In this document: positions 42,467 through 51,137 of the stretch, piece after piece
Position numbering within the stretch: position 1 is the stretch's first letter
Layout: each line of letters opens with the position of its first letter
Assembly (NCBI RefSeq): GCF_900188025.1
Contig: NZ_FZNO01000012.1
Coordinates: forward strand, 1-64,000
Length of the DNA: 64,000 nt
From: Blastococcus mobilis
GTDB taxonomy: Bacteria; Actinomycetota; Actinomycetes; Mycobacteriales; Geodermatophilaceae
Direction: 5' to 3'
Position numbers and translations under genes: made by a program
The notes under the pieces: model-generated
The model's input: only the letters and a program-made list of their open reading frames with translations
The model's database searches: none
What the model was told of the DNA's origin: nothing

Positions 42467-43420
42467 TCAGCCTCCGGTGAGCTCGCTCGGCACGGTGATC
42501 ACGTCGACCATCGCGCCCCGCCGGTGCACGGTCATCGGCAGCGGCCGCCCGATCGCCTCGGCGAAGAGGAGCCGCTGGAGGCTCTGCGCATCCGCGACCG
42601 GGCGCCGACCGGCCTCCAGGACGAGGTCGCCGGCCTTGAGCCCGGCCCGGTCCGCCGGGGCGCCCGGAACGACGTCCACGATCCGCAGCCCCCGCCGCCG
42701 GCCGGTGCGCTCGGCCAGCGCGGCCGGGAGCGGCGCCGGCGTGCTCACCAGGCCGAGGTAGGCGCGGCGCACCCGCCCGTCGGCGACCAGCGTCTCGATG
42801 ATCCGCCGGCTGGTGTCGTTGATCGGCACCGCCAGACCCAGGCCCCAGCCGGCGACGGCGGTGTTGATGCCGACGACGCGGGACGAGGCGTCGGCCAGCG
42901 CCCCGCCGCTGTTCCCCGGGTTGAGTGCGGCGTCGGTCTGGATCACGTCCTCGACCACCCGCGCCGTTCGCCCGTCCCTGGTCGGCAACGACCGGCCCAG
43001 TCCACTCACCACGCCCGCCGTGACCGACCCGGTCAGCCCCAGGGGATTGCCGACGGCGACGACGAGCTGGCCCACCCGCAGCGTGCCGGCGTCCCCCAGC
43101 TCCGCCGGCGGCGGCGTCTCGCCGCGCGCCCGCACCACCGCCAGGTCGGACAGCGGATCGGCGCCGACCACCACGACGTCGGCCTCGCTGCCGTCGCTGA
43201 ACACCGCCACCCCGCGGGCCGCCCGGGAGACCACGTGCGCGTTGGTGAGCAGCAGGCCGTTCCCGCTGACGACGACCGCCGAGCCGGCCCCGCCCCGCCC
43301 GTCCCGGCCCGTCACCTGGAGGGCGGCGACGTGCGGGGTGAGATCGGCGGCGACCGCGGTCACGATCCGGGAGTACGCATCGAGCGCCGGCTCGGTCGCG
43401 GGTTCGGGTGCCACGCTCAT
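42467..43420 (-). CDS. Trypsin-like serine protease with PDZ domain (S1C, HtrA-like), no export signal
   Basis: 317 residues. The protease domain carries His in LTNAHVVS, Asp in DPLSDLAVV and Ser in PGNSGGAL, so the catalytic triad is complete. A PDZ domain follows (about 215-310, GLRIVDVVPGAPADRAGLKAGDLV). Unlike HtrA/DegP the N-terminus (MSVAPEPATEPALDAYSRIV) has no signal peptide or membrane helix, so the protein seems cytoplasmic unless the real start lies further upstream, which I cannot find. Stress protein-quality role likely. Divergent from amylosucrase 122 bp away. Confidence 0.88.
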   Translation of the reverse strand: MSVAPEPATEPALDAYSRIVTAVAADLTPHVAALQVTGRDGRGGAGSAVVVSGNGLLLTNAHVVSRAARGVAVFSDGSEADVVVVGADPLSDLAVVRARGETPPPAELGDAGTLRVGQLVVAVGNPLGLTGSVTAGVVSGLGRSLPTRDGRTARVVEDVIQTDAALNPGNSGGALADASSRVVGINTAVAGWGLGLAVPINDTSRRIIETLVADGRVRRAYLGLVSTPAPLPAALAERTGRRRGLRIVDVVPGAPADRAGLKAGDLVLEAGRRPVADAQSLQRLLFAEAIGRPLPMTVHRRGAMVDVITVPSELTGG

Positions 43421-43542
43421 CGGGCCCTCCTGATTACCGGCTTACGGAGACCAGTGAACGCCTTTCCGGGGCCGGACGGCAGCTCTCATGCCCTGGGCGA
43501 ACAACGCCCCGATACTGGGCCGATGATCGGGCGCGGGCACCG

Positions 43543-45522
43543 GTGACCACGTCGGACGCCGGCCGGCGCCGGGCTGCCGACGCGGCGTGGCAGGCGCTGC
43601 GCCCCTCGCTGACCGACGACGCCGTCACCGCCCTCGGCGGAGACGAGGCCGACGCCTTCCTCACCCGGGTCGAGGTCGCGCTCGTCGACGTCCACGAGCC
43701 CCTGGCTGTCCTGTACGGCGAGCGGGGCGACGTCGACACGCTCTTCGAGCAGGCGCTGCGGACGGCGCTGGCCGCGGCGGCCGAGCGTCCCGAGCGCCTG
43801 CGGCGCCTCGACCGTCGCCGGGAGATCGACCCCGGCTGGTTCCAGCGGGCCCGGATGCAGGGCTACGTCTGCTACGTCGACCGGTTCTGCGGCTCGCTCC
43901 GCGAGCTCCCCGGGAAGCTGGACTACCTGGGCGAGCTCGGCATCACCTATCTGCACCTGATGCCACTGCTCCAGCCCCGTCCCGGGGAGAACGACGGCGG
44001 TTACGCCGTCGCCGACTACCGCGCCGTCGACCCCCGGCTCGGGACGATGGCCGACCTCGAGGACGTGGCCCGCGCCCTGCACGACCGGGAGATGAACCTG
44101 TGCATCGACCTGGTGCTCAACCACACCGCGCGCGAGCACGACTGGGCCCGAAGCTGGCTGGCCGGCGATCCCGCGTACGCGGGCTTCTACACCGCCTTCC
44201 CGGACCGCACGATGCCCGACGCCTACGACGCGACCATCCCCGAGGTCTTCCCGGACCGGGCGCCCGGATCGTTCAGCTGGGTGCCCGAGGCGTGCGACGG
44301 TGCCGGCGGGTGGGTGTGGACGACCTTCTGGCCCTACCAGTGGGACCTGGACTACACGAACCCGGCGGTCACTCTGGCGATGCTGGGGGAGATCACCTGG
44401 CTGGCCAACCGTGGCGTCGACGTGTTCCGGATGGACGCCGTGCCGTTCATGTGGAAGCGCCTGGGTACCAGCTGCCAGAACCAGCCGGAGGGTCACACCC
44501 TCCTGCAGCTGCTGCACGCGCTGACCCGGCTGGCGGCTCCGGGCGTCGTCTTCAAGGCCGAGGCGATCGTCTCGCCGGAGGACCTGGTGCCCTATCTCGG
44601 GGGCCACGACCGGTACCGCCCCGAGTGCGAACTGGCCTATCACAACCAGCTCATGGTGCTGAGCTGGAGCAGCCTCGCCACCGGGGACGCCCGGCTGGCC
44701 GCGCACGCCCTGCGCCGCATGCGGCCCGTCCCCCCGAGCACGTCGTGGGTGACGTACGTGCGGGGGCACGACGACATCGGCTGGGCGATCAGCGACGCGG
44801 ACGCGGCCGCCGTGGGCGTCAGCGGTTTCGGGCACCGGCGCTTCCTCAACGACTTCTTCAGCGGACGCTTCCCGGGTTCCTTCGCGCGGGGTGCGCTCTT
44901 CCAGGAGAACGAGGCCACCGGCGACGCCCGCATCTCCGGTTCCACCGCGTCGCTGTGCGGCATCGAGGACGCCCTCGAGCGGGGGGACGGCGCGGCGCTG
45001 GACGCCGGTGTCCGACGGTTGGTCCTGCTGTACTCGGTGATGTACGCCTACGGCGGGATCCCGCTGGTCTACATGGGCGACGAGCTGGCGCTGCGCAACG
45101 ATGCCGCCTACCTCACCGACGCCGAGCGGGCGCCGGACAACCGGTGGATGCACCGCCCGCCGATGGACTGGGAGGCCGCGGCTCGCCGGTCGGACCCCAG
45201 CACCCTGGAGGGCCGGGTGTTCGGCTGGCTGCGGCGGCTCGGGGAGGCGCGGCGGTCGCTGGTGTCGCTCCGCGGCGGGGTGGAGTCCGACGTCCTGGAC
45301 GCCGGGAACGAGGCGGTGCTCGCCTGGCGGCGCAGGCATCCCCGCGGCGGGGCCTTCGTCGCCGTGGCGAACGTCAGCGCGCAGGCACAGACCGTGGACG
45401 CCGACACCGTGACCGGTTTCGGCACCTACCGCGAGGTGATCAGCAGCGATGGGCCGCTCGGCATCTCGGGTGGGCGCCTGCTGCTGCCGGCACTGGGCTT
45501 CGCCTGGTTCGCCGAGCCCTGA
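43543..45522 (+). CDS. Amylosucrase (GH13_4)
   Basis: 659 residues. Transfers glucose from sucrose to build an alpha-1,4-glucan, releasing fructose. Recognised by the family segments YVCYVDRFCGSLRELPGKLDYL, LMPLLQPRPGENDGGYAVADY and FWPYQWDLDYTNP. Catalytic residues: nucleophile Asp in VFRMDAVPFMWK, acid/base Glu in VFKAEAIVSP, transition-state Asp in YVRGHDDIGW. The N-terminal helical domain (about 1-95) and C-terminal beta domain match the known architecture. GTG 43543 lacks a ribosome-binding site; the frame is open further upstream but only with antisense of the protease gene. It heads a unit with the ligase and esterases. Confidence 0.9.
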   Translation: MTTSDAGRRRAADAAWQALRPSLTDDAVTALGGDEADAFLTRVEVALVDVHEPLAVLYGERGDVDTLFEQALRTALAAAAERPERLRRLDRRREIDPGWFQRARMQGYVCYVDRFCGSLRELPGKLDYLGELGITYLHLMPLLQPRPGENDGGYAVADYRAVDPRLGTMADLEDVARALHDREMNLCIDLVLNHTAREHDWARSWLAGDPAYAGFYTAFPDRTMPDAYDATIPEVFPDRAPGSFSWVPEACDGAGGWVWTTFWPYQWDLDYTNPAVTLAMLGEITWLANRGVDVFRMDAVPFMWKRLGTSCQNQPEGHTLLQLLHALTRLAAPGVVFKAEAIVSPEDLVPYLGGHDRYRPECELAYHNQLMVLSWSSLATGDARLAAHALRRMRPVPPSTSWVTYVRGHDDIGWAISDADAAAVGVSGFGHRRFLNDFFSGRFPGSFARGALFQENEATGDARISGSTASLCGIEDALERGDGAALDAGVRRLVLLYSVMYAYGGIPLVYMGDELALRNDAAYLTDAERAPDNRWMHRPPMDWEAAARRSDPSTLEGRVFGWLRRLGEARRSLVSLRGGVESDVLDAGNEAVLAWRRRHPRGGAFVAVANVSAQAQTVDADTVTGFGTYREVISSDGPLGISGGRLLLPALGFAWFAEP

Positions 45523-45608
45523 GCGGGGTGCGGCGCCGGGGCGCAGGACCTACCGTCAGGAGCACGGCTGGCCCTCAGTCGCCCCCGCGTCCGGGGAGGC
45601 CGGCGACC

Positions 45609-46802
45609 ATGACGTCGCCTCGCTGCACAGGAGCGCGCGTGGAGGTGGAGCCCTCCCGGCGACCGACCGCACCGCGGCCCGTCCCGACGTCCGCGCCGGC
45701 AGGCGCCACCTTCGGCGTCGAGGAGGAGTTCCACCTCGTCGATCCCGACACATACCGGCTGACCCGCAGCCCGGCCCTCGCCGCGGCCGTGCTGCGCCAC
45801 GAGGCGGGCCGGCACCTGCACGCCGAGATCACCACCACGCAGCTGGAGTCGGCGACCGACATCTGCCGGACCCTGGCGGAGCTGCGTGCCGAGCTCGTCA
45901 CCACGCGCGCCGAGGCGGCCGGCGCCGCCGCCCGGGCCGGCGTGCGGATCCTCGCCGCATCGACCCATCCGTTCGACAGCTGGCAACAGCAGGACATCAC
46001 CCCGGTACCGCGGTACGAGGCGATGGTCGACCGGTGGGCCGGTCTGGCGCTGCAGCAGGACATCTGCGGCTGTCACGTGCACGTGGGCGTGCCCGACCTG
46101 GAGACGGCTGTTGCGGTGATGGACCGGGCCCGCCCCTACCTGCCCGTGCTGCTGTCCATGACCGGCAGCTCGCCGTTCCACGACGGCGTCGACACCGGGC
46201 ACGCCAGTTACCGCACGATGTGGTGGTCGCGGTGGCCGACCACGGGGCCGCCGGAGTACCTGGGCAGCGCCGACCGGTTCCACGAGGTTGTCACCGGCCT
46301 CGTCGCCTCCGGCGTGGTCGCCGACGCCTCCCACCTGTACTGGGACCTGCGCCCCTCCTACCACCTGCCCACCCTGGAGTTCCGGCTCGCCGACGTGTGC
46401 ACGGAGGTCGACGACGCGGTGCTGCACGCGGCCCTCGCCCGATCGCTGGTGCGGGTGCTGGCCGCGCGCGCCGAGCGGGGCGAGCCGTGCCCGCGACCGC
46501 GGGCCGAGCTGCTGCGGGCGGCGCGGTGGCGGGCAGCCCGATACGGGCTGGAGGGAGAGCTGTTCGACCCGCTGCGCTGCGATCTGATCCCGGCGCGGGT
46601 GGCCGTCCGACGGCTCCTGGCCGAGCTCCAGGACGACCTGCGCGCCCGCGACGAGTGGGATGTCGTCGTCGAACTGGTGGAACGGCTCTTCGTCCGGGGT
46701 ACCTCGGCGTCGCGGCAGCGGAGGACCTGGCTGCGCACCGGTGACTGGCGGGAGGTGGCCGCCGGCATCGTTCGCGAGGGCACCGCATGGGAGAACCGAT
46801 GA
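45609..46802 (+). CDS. Carboxylate-amine ligase, GCS2 / YbdK-EgtA type
   Basis: 397 residues. GCS2-type gamma-glutamyl ligase fold: FGVEEEFHLVDPDTYRL, HLHAEITTTQLESAT, GCHVHVGVPD with metal ligands, and RPSYHLPTLEFRLADVC. YbdK-like proteins have weak glutamate-cysteine ligase activity; EgtA makes gamma-glutamylcysteine for ergothioneine. No egtBCD genes are nearby and the N-terminus is not that of EgtA, so the true amine partner is open. ATG 45609 follows GGGGAGG at some distance, 86 bp after amylosucrase. Its stop overlaps the next start (ATGA). Confidence 0.82.
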   Translation: MTSPRCTGARVEVEPSRRPTAPRPVPTSAPAGATFGVEEEFHLVDPDTYRLTRSPALAAAVLRHEAGRHLHAEITTTQLESATDICRTLAELRAELVTTRAEAAGAAARAGVRILAASTHPFDSWQQQDITPVPRYEAMVDRWAGLALQQDICGCHVHVGVPDLETAVAVMDRARPYLPVLLSMTGSSPFHDGVDTGHASYRTMWWSRWPTTGPPEYLGSADRFHEVVTGLVASGVVADASHLYWDLRPSYHLPTLEFRLADVCTEVDDAVLHAALARSLVRVLAARAERGEPCPRPRAELLRAARWRAARYGLEGELFDPLRCDLIPARVAVRRLLAELQDDLRARDEWDVVVELVERLFVRGTSASRQRRTWLRTGDWREVAAGIVREGTAWENR

Positions 46803-48094
46803 CCGGGCGAGTGGACGACGACATGCGGGCCCTGGCCCGCCCGCTGCGTGACGCGAAGGACCTGGATCCCCTGCTCGAGCGGATCGGCGACGCTCGGATC
46901 GTGGCGGTGGGCGAGGCCAGCCACGGCACGCACGAGTACTACGCCTGGCGGGCCGCGCTGACCCGCCGACTGATCGAGGAGCGCGGCTTCGCGTTCGTGG
47001 GGGTCGAGGGCGACTGGCCCGACTGCTACCGGGTCAACCGCAGCGTGAGACTCCGGGAGGGCGCGGACGAGGACCCGCGTGATGCGCTCGACGCCATGGA
47101 GCGCTGGCCGACCTGGATGTGGGCCAATGAGGACGTGGTCGAGTTCTGCCGGTGGCTGCGGGAGTTCAATGCCGGGCGACCGGAGCACCAGCGGGTCGGC
47201 TTCTACGGTCTCGACGTGTACAGCCTCTGGAACTCGATGCACGAGCTGATCGGCTGGCTGCGGGAGCACGAACCGGAGCACGTCGACCGGGCGGTGCAGG
47301 CGCTGCGGTGCTTCGAGCCGTTCGGTGAGGACGGCGCCGAGTACGCCTTCGCGAGCCGGTTCGCGCCCACCTCGTGCGAGCAGGCCGTGGTCGGGCTGCT
47401 GCACGACCTCGTCGAGGTCCACTGCAGGAAGGAGTACGCCGGGGACCCGGAGGGCCGCTTCTCGGCCGAGCAGAACGCCGCCGTCGTCGCCGCCGCCGAG
47501 CGCTATTTCCGCGCGATGCTGCTGGGCTCCGTGGAGTCCTGGAACGTCCGCGACGTGCACATGGTGGACACGCTGGACCGGCTGCTGGAGAACACCGGGG
47601 GCAAGGCCGTCCTCTGGGAGCACAACACCCACATCGGCGACGCCCGGGCCACGGACATGGCCGGCGCCGGCATGGTCAACGTCGGCCAGCTGCTGCGCGA
47701 GCGGCACGGTGCGGACGACGTGGTCCTCGTCGGTTTCGGCGGCTTCCAGGGCGCCGTGATCGCCGGCGAGCAGTGGGGCGGGCAGATGCGGCCCATGCCC
47801 GTACCGCCGGCCCGCTCCGGCAGCCTCGAATCGATGATGCACGCTGCCCTCGGGGAGGACGCGTTGTTCGTCCTTCCGCGCAGTGGAGGGCCCGAGTGGC
47901 TGAGTCGCCGGCTGGACCACCGGGCGATCGGCGTCGTCTACCGGCCCGAGCGGGAACGGTGGGGCAACTACGTGCCCACCGTGCTCGGCGAGCGCTACGA
48001 CGCCTTCCTCTACCTGGAGGACACCTCACCGCTGCAGCCGCTGCACCTGGAACGGGCGGAGGAGCACGTCCCGCCCCTCGCCCACGCGGTCTGA
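46799..48094 (+). CDS. Erythromycin-esterase family protein
   Basis: 431 residues. EreA/B-like fold: VGEASHGTHEYYAWRAALTR (about 39-58), VGVEGDWPDCYRVN, and the C-terminal WEHNTHIGDARAT with the metal/catalytic His. The family includes macrolide esterases but most members in soil actinobacteria, often near phosphoribosyltransferase domains, act on unknown substrates. ATG 46799 overlaps the upstream stop; GGGAGA 4 nt before it is a usable ribosome-binding site, while ATG 46787 is an alternative. Resistance should not be assumed from the family name. Confidence 0.87.
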   Translation: MTGRVDDDMRALARPLRDAKDLDPLLERIGDARIVAVGEASHGTHEYYAWRAALTRRLIEERGFAFVGVEGDWPDCYRVNRSVRLREGADEDPRDALDAMERWPTWMWANEDVVEFCRWLREFNAGRPEHQRVGFYGLDVYSLWNSMHELIGWLREHEPEHVDRAVQALRCFEPFGEDGAEYAFASRFAPTSCEQAVVGLLHDLVEVHCRKEYAGDPEGRFSAEQNAAVVAAAERYFRAMLLGSVESWNVRDVHMVDTLDRLLENTGGKAVLWEHNTHIGDARATDMAGAGMVNVGQLLRERHGADDVVLVGFGGFQGAVIAGEQWGGQMRPMPVPPARSGSLESMMHAALGEDALFVLPRSGGPEWLSRRLDHRAIGVVYRPERERWGNYVPTVLGERYDAFLYLEDTSPLQPLHLERAEEHVPPLAHAV

Positions 48095-48097
48095 GCC

Positions 48098-48832
48098 GTG
48101 GCCGTCCCCCGGTGGGCAGCCGACGGGCGTCTGGTCAGCCGCCCGTCGGCCCAGCCGGCCGGCGTGCCGCTGCCCGCCGGAGTGCACGAGCTGTCCCTGG
48201 GGCCGCAGGCCGCCGCGCTGCTCGCCGTCCCGCCGGGGGAGGCCCTCGCCCGCCCGCTGCTGGTCTTCCTCCACGGCGCGGGCGGTGCCGCGGAGCAGAG
48301 CCTGGCGGCCGTCGGGGGCATCGCGGCGGAGCGCGGGGTGCTCGTGCTGGCCCCGACATCGGTCGCCGCGACGTGGGACCTCATCGCCGGCGGGCTGGGC
48401 CGCGACGTCGCCGTCCTCGACGCTGCCCTGGCCGACGTGTCGGAACGGGCCGCGGTCAGCCGCGTCGCTGTCGGTGGCTTCTCCGACGGCGCCTCGTACG
48501 CGCTCTCACTGGGTGTGGCCAACGGCGACCTGTTCGACGCGGTGCTCGCGTTCTCCCCGGGGTTCGTCGCACCGCCCGGCCTGGAAGGGCACCCGCGGAT
48601 CTGGATCTCCCACGGCACCCACGACCGGGTCCTGCCGGTGGAGCGCTGCGGCCGGCGGGTGTCGGCCGACCTGGCGGCGGCCGGGTACGACGTCGCCTAC
48701 GACGAGTTCGACGGCGGGCACGTGGTGACCCCGGACCTGGTCACCGCCGCGCTGGACTGGTGGCTGAACGAGGACCCCGCTGCCCCCCACCGCTCGCCAG
48801 CTCGGGGCGGGCCCCTGCAGCGCGGCCGTTAG
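48098..48832 (+). CDS. Alpha/beta-hydrolase esterase (phospholipase/carboxylesterase type)
   Basis: 244 residues. Oxyanion region FLHGAGGAAEQS, nucleophile Ser in GGFSDGASYA (about 127-136), Asp in SHGTHDRVLP and His in FDGGHVVTP complete the triad. No signal peptide. GTG 48098 starts 3 bp after the erythromycin-esterase gene stop, so the two are surely cotranscribed. The last 4 bp overlap the convergent ndh gene. Substrate unknown; a role in ester metabolism together with its neighbour is plausible. Confidence 0.85.
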   Translation: MAVPRWAADGRLVSRPSAQPAGVPLPAGVHELSLGPQAAALLAVPPGEALARPLLVFLHGAGGAAEQSLAAVGGIAAERGVLVLAPTSVAATWDLIAGGLGRDVAVLDAALADVSERAAVSRVAVGGFSDGASYALSLGVANGDLFDAVLAFSPGFVAPPGLEGHPRIWISHGTHDRVLPVERCGRRVSADLAAAGYDVAYDEFDGGHVVTPDLVTAALDWWLNEDPAAPHRSPARGGPLQRGR

Positions 48833-50253
48833 GCGGATTCGCGGCCGGTGAGGTCCTCGTCGTGGGGAGCGGTCTTGAGGCCTCCGGTCTTGGACGCCTC
48901 GAACTGCGGCCCGACGTTCTCCAGTGCCAACCGGCCGAACACCTGCTGCTGGGTGGCCACCCGCTGCGACCGGCCGCGGCCGAGGAAGCTGACCAGCCAG
49001 TGCAGGACCGTCGTCACCCGGCTCTTGAACCCGACGATGTAGAAGAGGTGGAGGGCCAGCCACATCACCCAGGCGATGAAGCCCTCGAACTTCAGCTTCC
49101 CGAGGTCGACGACGGCGTGGAACCGGGAGATCGTCGCCATCGAGCCCTTGTCGTGGTACTCGAACGGGCCCAGCGGCGCCTTGCCGGCGAGCCGGCGCTG
49201 GATCTGGTCGGCCGAGTAGCGGGCGCCCTGGATGGCCACCTGGGCCACCCCCGGCAGCCGGTTCAGCGCCATCATGTCGCCGACGACGTGCACCTCGGGG
49301 TGGCCGGGCAGCGTGAGATCGGGCTGCACCGCGATGCGCCCGGCACGGTCCACCTCGGCGCCCGACTGCTCGCCGAGGATCCGGGCCAGCGGGCTGGCCT
49401 GCACACCGGCGGCCCAGATCTTGGTGGCGGCGTTGATCCGGCGGACCTGTCCGTCGGCGTCCTTGATCTCGATGCCGTTGGCGTCGACGTCGGTGACCAT
49501 GGCGCCGAGCTGCACCTCGACGCCGCTCTGGTTGAGCTGGCGGCGCGCGCGTTCGCCGAGCTTCTCGCCGAACGACGGCAGGACGGCGGGTGCGGCGTCC
49601 AGCAGGATCACGCGGGCGGTGGTGGGGTCGATGCGCCGGAAGTCCCGACGCAGCGTCCGGTGGGCGAGCTCGGCGATCTGGCCGGCCATCTCCACGCCGG
49701 TGGGGCCCGCGCCCACGACGACGAAGGTGAGCAGCCGGTCGATCTCGGCCTGGTCCTCGGCCAGCTCGGCCAGCTCGAAGGCGCCGAAGATGCGGCCTCG
49801 GAGCTCGAGGGCGTCGTCGATGCTCTTCATCCCGGGCGCGAACTCCGCGAACCGGTCGTTGCCGAAGTAGGACTGGCCGGCCCCGGCCGCGACGATCAGC
49901 TCGTCGTAGGGGTGCACGGTGGTGCGCCCCAGCACCGTGGAGGTGACGGTGCGCGCGGTGAGGTCGATGTCGACGACCTCACCGAGGACGACGCGGACGT
50001 TCTCCTGCCGCCGCAGGACCTCACGGGTCGCGGGCGCGATCTCGCCCTCGGAGAGGATGCCGGTCGCCACTTGGTAGAGCAGCGGCTGGAAGAGGTGGTG
50101 GCTGGTCTTGCCGATCAGGGTGATGTCGACATCGGCGCGGCGCAGCCGCCGGGCGGCGAACAGGCCGCCGAAGCCGGAGCCGATGATGACGACTCGCGGG
50201 CGGCCGCCGGAGGACGGGCGGACGGCGGAGACACGCGCTGGTGAAGTCGTCAT
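48829..50253 (-). CDS. ndh: Type II NADH dehydrogenase (NDH-2)
   Basis: 474 residues, single-subunit non-proton-pumping NADH:menaquinone oxidoreductase on the inner face of the membrane. FAD motif VVIIGSGFGGLFAARRL (about 20-36), NADH motif VVVGAGPTGVEMAGQIAEL (about 175-193), and HVVGDMM near 307 for the FAD ribose. A C-terminal amphipathic segment (FIAWVMWLALHLFYIVGF) is the membrane anchor. ATG 50253 with GGAAGGAT upstream. Convergent with the esterase gene, overlapping by 4 bp. Confidence 0.93.
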   Translation of the reverse strand: MTTSPARVSAVRPSSGGRPRVVIIGSGFGGLFAARRLRRADVDITLIGKTSHHLFQPLLYQVATGILSEGEIAPATREVLRRQENVRVVLGEVVDIDLTARTVTSTVLGRTTVHPYDELIVAAGAGQSYFGNDRFAEFAPGMKSIDDALELRGRIFGAFELAELAEDQAEIDRLLTFVVVGAGPTGVEMAGQIAELAHRTLRRDFRRIDPTTARVILLDAAPAVLPSFGEKLGERARRQLNQSGVEVQLGAMVTDVDANGIEIKDADGQVRRINAATKIWAAGVQASPLARILGEQSGAEVDRAGRIAVQPDLTLPGHPEVHVVGDMMALNRLPGVAQVAIQGARYSADQIQRRLAGKAPLGPFEYHDKGSMATISRFHAVVDLGKLKFEGFIAWVMWLALHLFYIVGFKSRVTTVLHWLVSFLGRGRSQRVATQQQVFGRLALENVGPQFEASKTGGLKTAPHDEDLTGRESA

Positions 50254-50373
50254 GATGATTCATCCTTCCACTTCGGGCCTCGCCGCCCCGGGGCGAGCCA
50301 GGGCGGTTTCCTGCGATCCACGACACACTCTGCCGGGTTCGTGGCTCTTGCCGGGGGCGGGTACACCGTCGGA

Positions 50374-51048
50374 ATGCCTGTGACCCCGCGTCAACCCCCT
50401 GTCCGGTTCGTCCTCGTACCCGGCCTCGGGCTCGACGAACGCTCGTCGCGACGGCTGCGCACCCACCTGCCCGCGACGGTGGTGCCCCTGCCGGGCATGG
50501 GGCTGGCGGCGCCCGTCCCGTCGCTGGAGGTGCTGGCCGACCGGTTGCTCGAGCGGATGGGGGAGGGGCCGGTGGTGCTGGTCGGTCACTCGCAGAGCTG
50601 CCAGGTGGCCGCCGTGGCCGCGGCGCGGGACGCCCGCGTCGTCGCCGTCGTCCTGCTCGGGCCGACGACCGATCCGCGACTCCGGTCGCGGCGCGGGCTG
50701 GTCCGGCACTGGCTGGCGACGGCGTTCCGCGAGCCCTGGTGGCAGGTGCCGCTGATCGCTGCCCAGTGGTGGCGCACCGGGCCACGCGCGATGGCTGCGC
50801 TCTGGCGGGTCGCCGCCCCGGACGACACCGACCGGCGGCTGCGCGACGTCCGGGTGCCGGTCACGGTCGTGCGCGGCACCCGCGACCGGCTCTGCCGGCA
50901 CGACTGGGCCGCCCGGCTGGTGGCGGCGGCACCGCGGGGCCGTCTGACCGAGCTGCCGGGGGCCGCGCACATGACGCCGCAGACCCACCCGGACGCGGTG
51001 GCCGCCGTGTTGCGGTCCCTTGATCCGGCCCCGTCCGGAGGCTGGTGA
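50374..51048 (+). CDS. Alpha/beta hydrolase, unknown substrate
   Basis: 224 residues. Starts FVLVPGLGLDERSSRRL, nucleophile Ser in VGHSQSCQVAA (about 70-80), Asp in VRGTRDRLCR and His in PGAAHMTPQTHP. The nucleophile elbow is GHSQS, typical of lipase/thioesterase branches. No signal peptide. ATG 50374; an in-frame GTG 33 nt upstream is possible. Single gene, convergent with xylB across a hairpin. Confidence 0.78.
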   Translation: MPVTPRQPPVRFVLVPGLGLDERSSRRLRTHLPATVVPLPGMGLAAPVPSLEVLADRLLERMGEGPVVLVGHSQSCQVAAVAAARDARVVAVVLLGPTTDPRLRSRRGLVRHWLATAFREPWWQVPLIAAQWWRTGPRAMAALWRVAAPDDTDRRLRDVRVPVTVVRGTRDRLCRHDWAARLVAAAPRGRLTELPGAAHMTPQTHPDAVAAVLRSLDPAPSGGW

Positions 51049-51081
51049 CGTGCTGGGGCGGCTTCCCTGCAGGCCCGCCGT

Positions 51082-51098
51082 GGCCCCGTCCCGGGGCC
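51082..51098. terminator. GC hairpin between convergent hydrolase and xylB genes
   Basis: GGCCCC (51082-51087) and GGGGCC (51093-51098) form a 6-bp stem with a 5-nt loop, flanked by CCG/CGC sequences that extend it weakly. It lies in the 89-bp gap between stops at 51048 and 51138. Confidence 0.4.
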
Positions 51099-51137
51099 CG
51101 CCCTGAGCTTGCGAAGGGTGGGGAGGACGGGGTCCTC

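Noticed and set aside
43587-45608. Possibility that the GCS2 ligase is a fusion protein extending into the amylosucrase region
   Set aside because: The frame is open upstream only as an Arg-rich shadow of amylosucrase; ligase similarity starts after ATG 45609.
46799-48094. Reading the Ere-family gene as a macrolide resistance determinant
   Set aside because: Most members of the family in soil actinobacteria have unknown substrates, and no resistance context (regulator, transporter, integron) is present.
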